Origin: Nitriliruptorales bacterium | Lineage (GTDB): Bacteria > Actinomycetota > Nitriliruptoria > Euzebyales > Egibacteraceae | Length of the DNA stretch: 5,495 nt | Reading direction: 5' to 3' | NCBI GenBank assembly: GCA_007119305.1 | Contig: SKPY01000178.1 | Coordinates: 1 to 5,495, forward strand | Shown: piece after piece, positions 1 through 5,459 of the stretch | Numbering within the stretch: the stretch's first letter is position 1 | Layout of the letters: every line of letters begins with the position of its first letter | The notes under the pieces: generated by a model | The model's input: only the letters and a program-made list of their open reading frames with translations | Told to the model about the DNA's origin: nothing | Database searches by the model: none | Position numbers and translations under genes: made by a program

Positions 1-137
1 CGCCGCAACCTCCCACCGACCACCACCCGCCGCCGCCCGCCAGCACGAGGATGCCGCGCCCGCGCCGCAACCTCCCACCGACCACCACCCGCCGCCGCCC
101 GCCAGCACGAGGATGCCGCGCCCGCGCGGCAACCTCC
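1..137. repeat. 62-bp tandem repeat, two full copies plus a partial third
   Basis: Bases 1-62 and 63-124 are identical, and 125-137 repeats the first 13 bases of the unit with one change before the match ends. The array begins at the window edge, so more copies may lie to the left. The unit is extremely GC-rich and starts with CGCCGCAACCTCCC. Its length is not a multiple of three, so a reading frame would shift from copy to copy, which argues against a repeated protein segment. There are no unique spacers between copies, so it is not a CRISPR array. Two perfect copies suggest recent slippage or unequal exchange. The function is unknown. Confidence 0.9.
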
Positions 138-191
138 TGCTGTAAGCCCGCCGGGGCGGCGGCGTCGGTGTGGTTGCGGCGCACCGGGTGG

Positions 192-207
192 GTGCGGCGC
201 ACCGCAC
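192..207 (-). terminator. Hairpin downstream of the glycosyltransferase, possible terminator
   Basis: On the minus strand GTGCGG (207-202) pairs perfectly with CCGCAC (197-192) around a four-base loop, starting 18 bases after the glycosyltransferase stop. There is no T-run after it. A second 5-bp GC hairpin follows at about 165-150. The 12-mer TGCGGCGCACCG occurs twice on the plus strand (174-185 and 193-204), so alternative pairings exist. U-poor hairpins at gene ends are common in GC-rich actinobacteria, but the stem is short and the call is weak. Confidence 0.35.
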
Positions 208-225
208 GCGTCCTGGGCGAGGGGC

Positions 226-1254
226 TTACCGGCGGTGCTCAGCGCGCACGCGCCGCCACCACGTGCGCATCCACGCGGCGTAGTCGAACGGCTCGAACCA
301 GCGGGCGACGACCGCGGCCGGGTCGACGGTGGCGCGGGACTGCACGAGCCGGCGCCGCGCCCTGACCCCGGGCAGTGCGGCGAGGTCGGGCAGCGCACGC
401 AGGAAGGCGCTCGGCACGGTGACGGCGAGCTCGCCGGCCTTCAGCGCGGTCGTGACGGCGAAGCCCGGTGCAGCGCGGAGCAGCGCCGCCGGGTCGTCGT
501 TCTTGGCGATGACGCGGAAGCGGTTGACGAAGTTGAGCCGCTCGACGGTCGGGCTGCGGCGCGGCCCCGCTCCGCCGCGCTCGTGCCAGCCGACCGCGTC
601 GGGGGCATACCAGGCGTGCCAGCCCCGCAGCGCGAACCGCCAGTCGAGGTCCACGTCCTCCCAGAAGGCGAACAGCTCCTCGTCGAAGACTTCCCCCGCG
701 CAGGCGACGTCGTGCAGCGCCGCCAGCCGGTAGACCGCCACCGCGCCGGACACGCCGAACACGGCACCTGGCGTGTCGAAGCTGCCGTCGTCGCGCAGGC
801 CCTCACCGCGGTTGCGAAACAGCCGTGTCACGAACGCGCGATGGCCGGTCGTGTCGATGATGGCGGGTCCGCTGCCGGGCGCGGTCCCGGGCGAGAAGCG
901 CAGCAGCTTGCCCTGCACGCCCGCTCGCCGTGGCGCGTCGTCGAGTGCGGCCAGCGCGCTGGAGAGGTAGTCGGGCTCGAGGCGGACGTCGGGGTTGCAC
1001 ACGAGCAGCACGTCCGCTCCGTCGCGGGTCGCCAGCTCCACCGCCTGGTTCGCGGCACCCGCGTAGCCACGGTTGGTGAGGTTGCCGACGAGCCGCACCT
1101 CGCGCTCACGTGCGAGGGCCGCCGAGCCGTCGCGGCTCGCGTTGTCGATGACGGTGACGGCCAGGTCGGCGTGGGTCTGGCCGACGAGGCTGTCGAGCGC
1201 CCCGCCGAGCGCGCGACCGCCGTTCCAGTTGATCACGCAGGCGCTGACCCTCAT
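226..1254 (-). CDS. GT2 family glycosyltransferase (WbbL/rhamnosyltransferase-like)
   Basis: This 342-residue protein probably adds a sugar from a nucleotide-sugar donor to a lipid-linked polysaccharide chain at the inner face of the membrane. The GT-A fold motifs appear in order: the N-terminal strand VSACVINWNGG (3-13), IDNASRDGS (36-44), NRGYAGAANQ (61-70), the NPD form of the metal/donor motif in LLVCNPDV (83-90), and the acidic acceptor-side motif EELFAFWEDVDLDWR (192-206) followed by WHERGG (223-228). The C-terminal stretch (about 255-305) is hydrophobic then arginine-rich, as is usual for membrane-associated members; no clear transmembrane helix is seen. Length is normal for the group. 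The ATG overlaps the stop of the ATPase gene as ATGA (1254-1251) and has no good Shine-Dalgarno sequence, so translation is probably coupled. It is the third gene of the export operon. The sugar cannot be told from sequence; rhamnosyl transfer is only a family-level guess. Confidence 0.93.
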   Translation of the reverse strand: MRVSACVINWNGGRALGGALDSLVGQTHADLAVTVIDNASRDGSAALAREREVRLVGNLTNRGYAGAANQAVELATRDGADVLLVCNPDVRLEPDYLSSALAALDDAPRRAGVQGKLLRFSPGTAPGSGPAIIDTTGHRAFVTRLFRNRGEGLRDDGSFDTPGAVFGVSGAVAVYRLAALHDVACAGEVFDEELFAFWEDVDLDWRFALRGWHAWYAPDAVGWHERGGAGPRRSPTVERLNFVNRFRVIAKNDDPAALLRAAPGFAVTTALKAGELAVTVPSAFLRALPDLAALPGVRARRRLVQSRATVDPAAVVARWFEPFDYAAWMRTWWRRVRAEHRR

Positions 1255-2648
1255 CGCGCGTCGCGGGCACCCTCGGGCTCGTCGGAGCCGTCGCGGACCG
1301 GGTGGTAGCGCGGCCCGCCCTCGTCAAGCGGCGGAGGGTGGCTCTCGGGCGGCCAGACGCCGTCCGGGTTGTCGATGCGCACCCGGGCGTCGAGCGTGGC
1401 GATGCCCGCGTCATGCGTCGGGCCCTCCACGGCCAGCTCCACCGCGCTCGTCCAACGCTCGTGGAGCACGTTGGTCTCGGCGTTCGCCACCATGACGTCG
1501 ATGAGGTAGGCGCCGGTGAGCAGGCCGAGGTCGAGGTCGAACGTGACGGTCAGCGGCGTGCCCTGCGGGGGCGGGGCCACGTAGCTGGCCCGCCAGGACG
1601 TGCGCGTCTCGTACACGCTCGGCTGGACGTCAGGGCGGCGCACGTTGATCCCGACCGACAGGCCGCCCTGGCCGATGAGGTCGGCCTGCGGTGTCACCTC
1701 GACGTCCACGCGGGCAGTGGAGCCTGCCGCCACCGGCCCGACCGGGCTCGGCTGCCCCCCGCGCCCGGTGCCGCCCGTGCCGGCCACCTCGACCCGCACG
1801 CCGGTGATGCGGGCGCGCAGATCACCGGTCCGGCCCTCCTCGACGACCCCCGCGGCAGGCAGCTCGCCGGTGGCGAGCAGCTGCTGGTACGCCTCGATGG
1901 CGTCGTCGGTCGGGCCGTCGAACGCGATCTCGCCGTGGTGCAGCACGAGCGTGCGCTCGCACAGGCTGCGGACCGCCCCGAGGTCGTGGCTGACGAGCAC
2001 CACCGTCTTGCCCTTCTGCGAGAACGACCGCATCTGAGCGAGGGACTTCTCCTGGAACGTCTGGTCGCCGACCGACAGGACCTCGTCGACCAGGAGGATG
2101 TCGGGGTCGACGTGCACGGCGATCGCGAAGCCGAGCCGCACGTACATGCCCGACGAGTAGTTGCGCACCGGCGCATCGATGAACTCGCGCACCCCGGCGA
2201 AGTCGACGATGTCGTCGAAGGCCGCGGCGATCTCCGCGCGGGACAGGCCGAGGATCGCCCCGTTGAGGTAGATGTTCTCGCGCCCGGAGAGCTCTTCGTG
2301 AAAGCCCGCGCCGAGCTCGAGCAGCGTCGCGATCCGTCCGTGGACGGCGACCTCGCCGGCGTCGGCGGGCAGGATCCCGGCGATGCACTTGAGCAGCGTG
2401 GACTTGCCGGACCCGTTGGGCCCGATCAGCGCCACGGTCTCGCCGTGACGAACCTGCAGGTCGACTCCGTTGAGGGCGTGAAACTCGTGGTAGCGGGCGC
2501 GACGGAACCGGTAGAGACGCTCCTTGAGCCCGGGCGGCCGTTCGGTGTAGACCCGGAACACCTCGTGCAGCCCGGTGACGTCGATCGCGAAGCGGTCGGG
2601 CGCGTGCGCGGCGTCCGCGGTCGGGGCCTGCTGTCCGCGGCGGGCCAC
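1251..2648 (-). CDS. Polysaccharide ABC exporter ATPase with Wzt-like C-terminal domain
   Basis: This 465-residue protein is the nucleotide-binding subunit of a Wzm/Wzt (TagGH-like) exporter that moves lipid-linked polysaccharide across the cytoplasmic membrane. Residues about 20-260 form the ABC domain: Walker A GPNGSGKST (76-84), ELGAGFHEELSGREN (111-125), signature YSSGM (164-168), Walker B DILLVDE (183-189, catalytic Glu189), D-loop SVGD (192-195) and the switch histidine His221. All key residues are present. The YSSGMYVRL and VDEVLSVGD wording is typical of the polysaccharide-export branch. Residues about 280-425 form a beta-rich Wzt-type carbohydrate-binding domain, and a Pro/acidic tail ends the protein. 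The frame is open up to 2960, but that extension reads through the permease gene in another frame. The chosen GTG (2648) overlaps the permease stop by one base (TAGTG) and has an excellent Shine-Dalgarno sequence. The extra domain makes it longer than ATPases with the ABC domain alone. Confidence 0.95.
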   Translation of the reverse strand: MARRGQQAPTADAAHAPDRFAIDVTGLHEVFRVYTERPPGLKERLYRFRRARYHEFHALNGVDLQVRHGETVALIGPNGSGKSTLLKCIAGILPADAGEVAVHGRIATLLELGAGFHEELSGRENIYLNGAILGLSRAEIAAAFDDIVDFAGVREFIDAPVRNYSSGMYVRLGFAIAVHVDPDILLVDEVLSVGDQTFQEKSLAQMRSFSQKGKTVVLVSHDLGAVRSLCERTLVLHHGEIAFDGPTDDAIEAYQQLLATGELPAAGVVEEGRTGDLRARITGVRVEVAGTGGTGRGGQPSPVGPVAAGSTARVDVEVTPQADLIGQGGLSVGINVRRPDVQPSVYETRTSWRASYVAPPPQGTPLTVTFDLDLGLLTGAYLIDVMVANAETNVLHERWTSAVELAVEGPTHDAGIATLDARVRIDNPDGVWPPESHPPPLDEGGPRYHPVRDGSDEPEGARDAR

Positions 2649-3508
2649 TACACCTCCTTGGCGAACGTCACCGCGCGGCGGCGGAACAGCCACCACCCGA
2701 ACGTCAACGTGCCCACCGCCCAGGCCGCACACACGAGGAAGGTGGTCGCATCGGGCCAGGTGGGCGGAGCGGCGCCGACTTCCGGATGCGCTGGCACCCC
2801 GTAGAGCGGGCGCTGGAACAGCTGCACGAACCAGGTCATCGGGTTGGCCTCGACGATGCGCTGGATCCACGGCAGCACCGTCATGAGCCAGCCCTCGGCG
2901 TCGGCGACGGCGTCGTCGACCAGGTAGCGCGGGTAGATGATCGGGGTGCCGTAGAACCACGCCATGAACATGACCTGCGTGAGCTCCTGCAGGTCACGGA
3001 AGCTCACGTTGACCGCAGCGAACAGCATCGACATCCCGGCGGTGAAGGCGACGAGGAGCACGAGACCGACGAGCAGCGCCGGCACGAAGGGCAGGAAGTT
3101 GCCACGCAGCACGTAGAACAGGGGTGCCGTCACCGCCAGGGCGAGCAGCAGATGGACCGCCTGGGACAGCACGAGCGAGAGCGGGATCACCTCGCGGGGG
3201 AAGTACACCTTGCGGATGAGCGAACCATTGCTGACGATCGCGCCGACGCTGGCGTTCACGCTGTTGGCGAAGAACTGCCAGATGAGGTAGCCGGCCAGGA
3301 AGAACGCCGCGAAGCGATCCACGGGGATGCGCAGGAACGTCGCGAACACGACCGTGAAGATCGCGGTCATGAGCAGCGGGGTCAGCAGGGACCAGGCGAA
3401 CCCCAGGGCCGAGTGCTTGTAGCGAACCTTCAGCTCTTTGGCCACGAGGTTGCGCAGCAGCTCACGCGCCTGGCGCCAGTCACCCAGCCGAGCGGGCAAG
3501 GCAGCCAT
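2648..3508 (-). CDS. ABC-2 type polysaccharide export permease (Wzm/TagG family)
   Basis: This 286-residue membrane protein is the channel-forming subunit of the exporter and should work as a dimer with the ATPase encoded next. A short amphipathic N-terminus leads to the family motif LKVRYKHSALGFAWSLLTPL (26-45). About six hydrophobic segments follow, near 35-58, 66-88, 108-134, 138-166, 175-194 and 254-275. The late motif NPMTWFVQLFQRPLYG (222-237) is also characteristic of this family. Length is normal. The ATG at 3508 is the first start in frame that includes the amphipathic N-terminal segment. No Shine-Dalgarno sequence precedes it, but a TATACT box lies eight bases upstream, fitting a leaderless message. 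It is the first gene of the permease-ATPase-glycosyltransferase operon. The substrate (teichoic-acid-like, O-antigen-like or galactan-like) cannot be told from the permease. Confidence 0.94.
   Translation of the reverse strand: MAALPARLGDWRQARELLRNLVAKELKVRYKHSALGFAWSLLTPLLMTAIFTVVFATFLRIPVDRFAAFFLAGYLIWQFFANSVNASVGAIVSNGSLIRKVYFPREVIPLSLVLSQAVHLLLALAVTAPLFYVLRGNFLPFVPALLVGLVLLVAFTAGMSMLFAAVNVSFRDLQELTQVMFMAWFYGTPIIYPRYLVDDAVADAEGWLMTVLPWIQRIVEANPMTWFVQLFQRPLYGVPAHPEVGAAPPTWPDATTFLVCAAWAVGTLTFGWWLFRRRAVTFAKEV
2653..2659 (-). promoter_or_regulatory. Strong Shine-Dalgarno inside the permease 3' end
   Basis: AAGGAGG lies on the minus strand at 2659-2653, four bases before the GTG at 2648. The same bases encode the last residues (Lys-Glu-Val) of the permease. 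This site fixes the ATPase start at 2648 instead of the upstream in-frame ATG at 2960, and suggests the two exporter subunits are made in a coupled way. Confidence 0.85.
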
Positions 3509-3545
3509 GGACGGGCAGTATATCGGCCTCGTGACGGCTGAGACC
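3509..3545 (-). promoter_or_regulatory. Probable leaderless promoter of the export operon
   Basis: On the minus strand TATACT (3522-3517), a near-perfect -10 hexamer in otherwise GC-rich DNA, is followed by eight bases and then the permease ATG at 3508. Transcription would start at or within a few bases of the ATG. No purine-rich ribosome binding site is present, which agrees with a leaderless transcript, a frequent arrangement in actinobacteria. The -35 region (about 3545-3540, GGTCTC) matches the consensus poorly. The site lies just after the hairpin that ends the upstream gene. Confidence 0.6.
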
Positions 3546-3596
3546 GCAGGGTGACGCGCCCGGTGGCGAGCAAGCTGCTCGTCCCATCACGCACAC

Positions 3597-3626
3597 GGCC
3601 CCCGGACTGCAAGCAGTCCGGGGGCC
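3597..3626 (-). terminator. Strong GC-rich hairpin terminator after the CAP-CWB2 gene
   Basis: GGCCCCCGGACTGC (3597-3610) and GCAGTCCGGGGGCC (3613-3626) are perfect inverted repeats, giving at least a 13-bp stem with a CAAG loop. It begins 31 bases after the stop codon at 3658, between two genes on the same strand and just upstream of a new promoter, so termination of the surface protein transcript is the natural reading. There is no T-run on either side, so it would be the U-less type seen in GC-rich actinobacteria. A small 4-bp hairpin (3627-3638) adjoins it. Confidence 0.75.
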
Positions 3627-3657
3627 GCCCTCCAGGGCAGTGGGAGGCTGTGCGAAG

Positions 3658-5154
3658 CTAGCGTCCGGTCATCCGGCGCAGATCTTCGATGACCGTTGCC
3701 GACAACGACGAGGCTGTGAACAGCTCGGCGGAGCGGTCCCCGTTGTAGTCGAGTCGGGCGAGGTAGTCGCTCACCGAGGCGGGAACGCTGTTGCCGACGA
3801 GGAGCTGAGGACCGCCGTAGGCCGCGGCCCAGGGCGCCTGCGCGAGCGCGTAGGCCCACGCCTCGTCCCCGTGGCTCGGCGCGGTGGCGAACTTGTCGCC
3901 GTGCGTGCCCGAGGTGCGCTTCCACAGCCGCTCGGCGATCGCCACGGCGGTGGCGGTGCGCTCAGGCCCGTACACCCGGGTCGCCTGCGCGCGCGCCACG
4001 GTCTCGTCGAACAGCGCGACCCTGCCGCCCAACGCCCAGCGCTGGGTCGGGTTCTCACGCCTCAGGAAGCCGGCGACCTCGTCGTGCAGGGAGGCGCGGT
4101 TGGTGAGCACCAGGGGGGTGCGGCTGGCGGCCGCGTACGCACCGCCGGCGACGGCGTCGGGCCACTCGTCGGCCCGGGCGATCAGCACCTCGTCCTTGCG
4201 ACCGTGCACGTGGATCGCTTCTTCTGCGATGCGCACGGACGTCTCAACCCGACTGGCGCCCCCGAGCCGCCGCACGGTGTACCCGGCGCCGGCCAGCTCG
4301 GTCGCGACGCGGTCGGACACCGCGGCCGTGCCACCGAGCAGGTACACGGTGCCCGAGCCGCCGAGGACGCGGTCGATCTCGACGCGTGTGGACGCCTCCA
4401 GGCTGGGACGTGGGTCTGCCTGGCTCGGTCCGCTCGTGAACAGGATGGGACCCTGGTCGGCCGCGAGCGCGGAGCCGCCGAGGGCGTCGGCGAACACGTC
4501 GCCCCGACCGAGCACGGCGAACGCGGCCGTACGGCCCGTGGCTCCAGCATCCGCGAACACCGCCTGCGACACGCGGATCGCTTCGGCAATCTGCTTCTTG
4601 ACCGACGGCGGCGGCGGCACGACCTCCTGCTGCGAGCTCGGCGCACGCAGGAAGTTCACCGTCACCCACATCGCCCCGTCGCTCGACAGGCGCACGCCCA
4701 CCCCGACGTAGTTGTAGTTGCCGAGGATGTTCGCCCGGTGACCCGGGGAGTCCATGAACGCCCGGTGCAGGCGGTCGACGAGCTCGCTCGCCGTCGCGCC
4801 GGTCTTGACGCTGCGCCCGACGTTCTCCCCGAGGCCAAGCCAGTCGTCGGGCGCGAGGCTCGTGAGCTGGTCGCCCGGCCGGTGCCGCAGCGACCCGTGG
4901 GCGATCATCTTCGGGGTCCAGTCGCGGGCGATGTTGCGCATCTGGCTGTGCACCGCGAGCGGGCCCAGACCCTGCGCCCTGCGTGCCGCGTTCATCTTCC
5001 CCACGAACTCGTGCTCGGAATCCGCACGGTCCGACGAGGCCGCTGCGACCGGCGGCTGGGCCAGGACCGCGGCGAGCGCCGCGACCACCGCCAGCACCAC
5101 TGCGATCGCGAGCACCTGCCGGTGGTTGTGCCGCACCGCTGCCACCGCTGCCAT
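3658..5154 (-). CDS. Secreted CAP/SCP-domain protein with three CWB2 cell-wall-binding repeats
   Basis: The 498-residue product is exported and probably held on the cell wall. Residues 1-39 look like a Sec signal peptide: a basic start, a long Ala/Val/Leu core and a likely cut after VAAA. Residues about 47-171 form a YkwD-like CAP domain with candidate site residues His86 and His91 (HGSLRH), Glu110 (GENVG) and His139 (SPGHRANIL), ending in WVTVNF. A proline linker (about 177-188) follows. Three CWB2 modules (about 194-288, 295-385 and 393-490) show GDVFADALGGSALA, VYLLGGTAAVSD, RLGGASRVETS, DEWPDAVAGGAYAA and RVYGPERTATA; the third is the most diverged. The ATG at 5154 is preferred to an in-frame GTG at 5199 because AAGGAG lies seven bases before it, the signal peptide then starts normally, and the GTG falls inside the regulatory hairpin. 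What the CAP domain does is not known: bacterial members have uncertain activities. Translation is probably set by the upstream c-di-GMP riboswitch. Confidence 0.94.
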   Translation of the reverse strand: MAAVAAVRHNHRQVLAIAVVLAVVAALAAVLAQPPVAAASSDRADSEHEFVGKMNAARRAQGLGPLAVHSQMRNIARDWTPKMIAHGSLRHRPGDQLTSLAPDDWLGLGENVGRSVKTGATASELVDRLHRAFMDSPGHRANILGNYNYVGVGVRLSSDGAMWVTVNFLRAPSSQQEVVPPPPSVKKQIAEAIRVSQAVFADAGATGRTAAFAVLGRGDVFADALGGSALAADQGPILFTSGPSQADPRPSLEASTRVEIDRVLGGSGTVYLLGGTAAVSDRVATELAGAGYTVRRLGGASRVETSVRIAEEAIHVHGRKDEVLIARADEWPDAVAGGAYAAASRTPLVLTNRASLHDEVAGFLRRENPTQRWALGGRVALFDETVARAQATRVYGPERTATAVAIAERLWKRTSGTHGDKFATAPSHGDEAWAYALAQAPWAAAYGGPQLLVGNSVPASVSDYLARLDYNGDRSAELFTASSLSATVIEDLRRMTGR

Positions 5155-5200
5155 CGTGTCGCTCCTTCGGGACCATCCGATCCGGGAGCGAAGCGACACG
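5155..5200 (-). promoter_or_regulatory. Riboswitch expression platform: hairpin that hides the ribosome binding site
   Basis: On the minus strand CGTGTCGCTTC (5200-5190) pairs with GGAGCGACACG (5165-5155) over 11 bp with one G-U pair. The right arm contains GGAG of the Shine-Dalgarno AAGGAG (5167-5162) and every base up to the ATG at 5154. The loop can form an inner 5-bp hairpin (GGATC 5183-5179 with GGTCC 5174-5170). A second option, TCGCTCC (5191-5185) with GGAGCGA (5165-5159), also covers the Shine-Dalgarno. There is no T-run, so control of translation initiation is more likely than transcription termination. Between the aptamer and this hairpin lies a small hairpin CAGGA/TCCTG (5218-5204). 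Which ligand state is ON cannot be decided from the sequence. Confidence 0.8.
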
Positions 5201-5216
5201 TCACAGGAAGCTGTCC

Positions 5217-5306
5217 TGCGGCAGCCCGGCGGCCGTACCGCGCATGCGGCTTAGGCCCGTGGCTTTGCGTCGCCCCGTTTCCGGAGCTTTGCCCTGGTGC
5301 CTTGCA
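5217..5306 (-). ncRNA. Cyclic di-GMP-I (GEMM-I) riboswitch aptamer
   Basis: The minus strand carries the conserved blocks of the class I c-di-GMP aptamer in the right order and spacing. These are AGGGCAAA (5295-5288); a 6-bp hairpin GCTCCG/CGGGGC capped by a GAAA tetraloop (5287-5272); the hallmark GACGCAAAGCC (5271-5261); ACGGG (5260-5256); and a second arm in which GGCC pairs with GGCC (5257-5254 with 5234-5231), CCGC pairs with GCGG, and the internal CCTAAG/TACGG resembles the 11-nt GAAA tetraloop receptor. The 3' strand GCCGGGCTGCC (5230-5220) matches the family ending. A closing stem forms from GGCA (5301-5298) and TGCC (5223-5220), extended by TGC/GCA across an AA bulge. The G-run in AGGGCAAA is intact, which fits c-di-GMP better than the cGAMP-binding variants that carry an A there. 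The aptamer lies just upstream of the CAP-CWB2 gene and its hidden ribosome binding site. Confidence 0.93.
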
Positions 5307-5334
5307 CGAGGCCCGCTGTAGCGCGACCTCCGGC

Positions 5335-5340
5335 AACCTA
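5335..5340 (-). promoter_or_regulatory. Candidate -10 box for the riboswitch-controlled transcript
   Basis: TAGGTT (5340-5335, minus strand) fits the actinobacterial TAnnnT pattern and would start transcription near 5328, about 20-25 bases before the aptamer. No good -35 hexamer is visible at 16-18 bases upstream. This is the best candidate in a short GC-rich region, but the support is limited. Confidence 0.35.
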
Positions 5341-5447
5341 TCGACACGCGCGCCGCAGACCTTGAGCGATCGGATCGGAGTCCGCAGCGCCCGCGAGCCA
5401 TGGCGTGCTCGGGGGCGCACCGCAACCGGGAGCCACCGGGGGTCGGG

Positions 5448-5453
5448 TACGGT
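5448..5453 (+). promoter_or_regulatory. Candidate -10 box of a divergent leaderless gene
   Basis: TACGGT (5448-5453) fits TAnnnT and is followed by exactly six bases and a GTG at 5460. This spacing is typical of leaderless actinobacterial promoters. No Shine-Dalgarno sequence precedes the GTG, and no convincing -35 is seen. Confidence 0.35.
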
Positions 5454-5459
5454 GGACGC

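Noticed and set aside
1..137. CRISPR array
   Set aside because: Copies are directly abutting and identical over all 62 bases, with no unique spacers and no cas genes.
51..365. 104-residue plus-strand open frame across the repeat and the glycosyltransferase 3' end
   Set aside because: Arg/Ala/Thr-rich composition typical of a GC-rich shadow frame. It runs through the frame-breaking 62-bp repeat and overlaps a clear gene on the other strand.
235..1308. 357-residue plus-strand open frame opposite the glycosyltransferase
   Set aside because: Antisense shadow of a gene with complete GT2 motifs; the product is low-complexity Arg/Val/Glu-rich.
1302..2804. 500-residue plus-strand open frame opposite the ATPase gene
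   Set aside because: Antisense shadow: it mirrors the codon bias of the ABC ATPase, which has all its motifs. The Val/Asp/Arg-rich product shows no family motif.
2649..2960. N-terminal extension of the ATPase to ATG 2960
   Set aside because: The added 104 residues are Arg/Pro-rich, overlap the permease in another frame and match nothing in ABC ATPases; GTG 2648 has an ideal ribosome binding site.
4244..5176. 310-residue minus-strand frame overlapping the CAP-CWB2 gene
   Set aside because: Arg/Gly/Pro-rich frame-shifted shadow of the CAP-CWB2 reading frame, without a signal peptide or domain.
5155..5340. c-di-AMP (ydaO/yuaA) riboswitch, common before actinobacterial wall-protein genes
   Set aside because: The conserved blocks are those of the c-di-GMP-I class (GACGCAAAGCC with a GAAA hairpin); I did not see the ydaO core.
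5201..5425. 74-residue minus-strand open frame upstream of the CAP-CWB2 gene
   Set aside because: It lies over the riboswitch aptamer, is Arg-rich, and has no convincing ribosome binding site.
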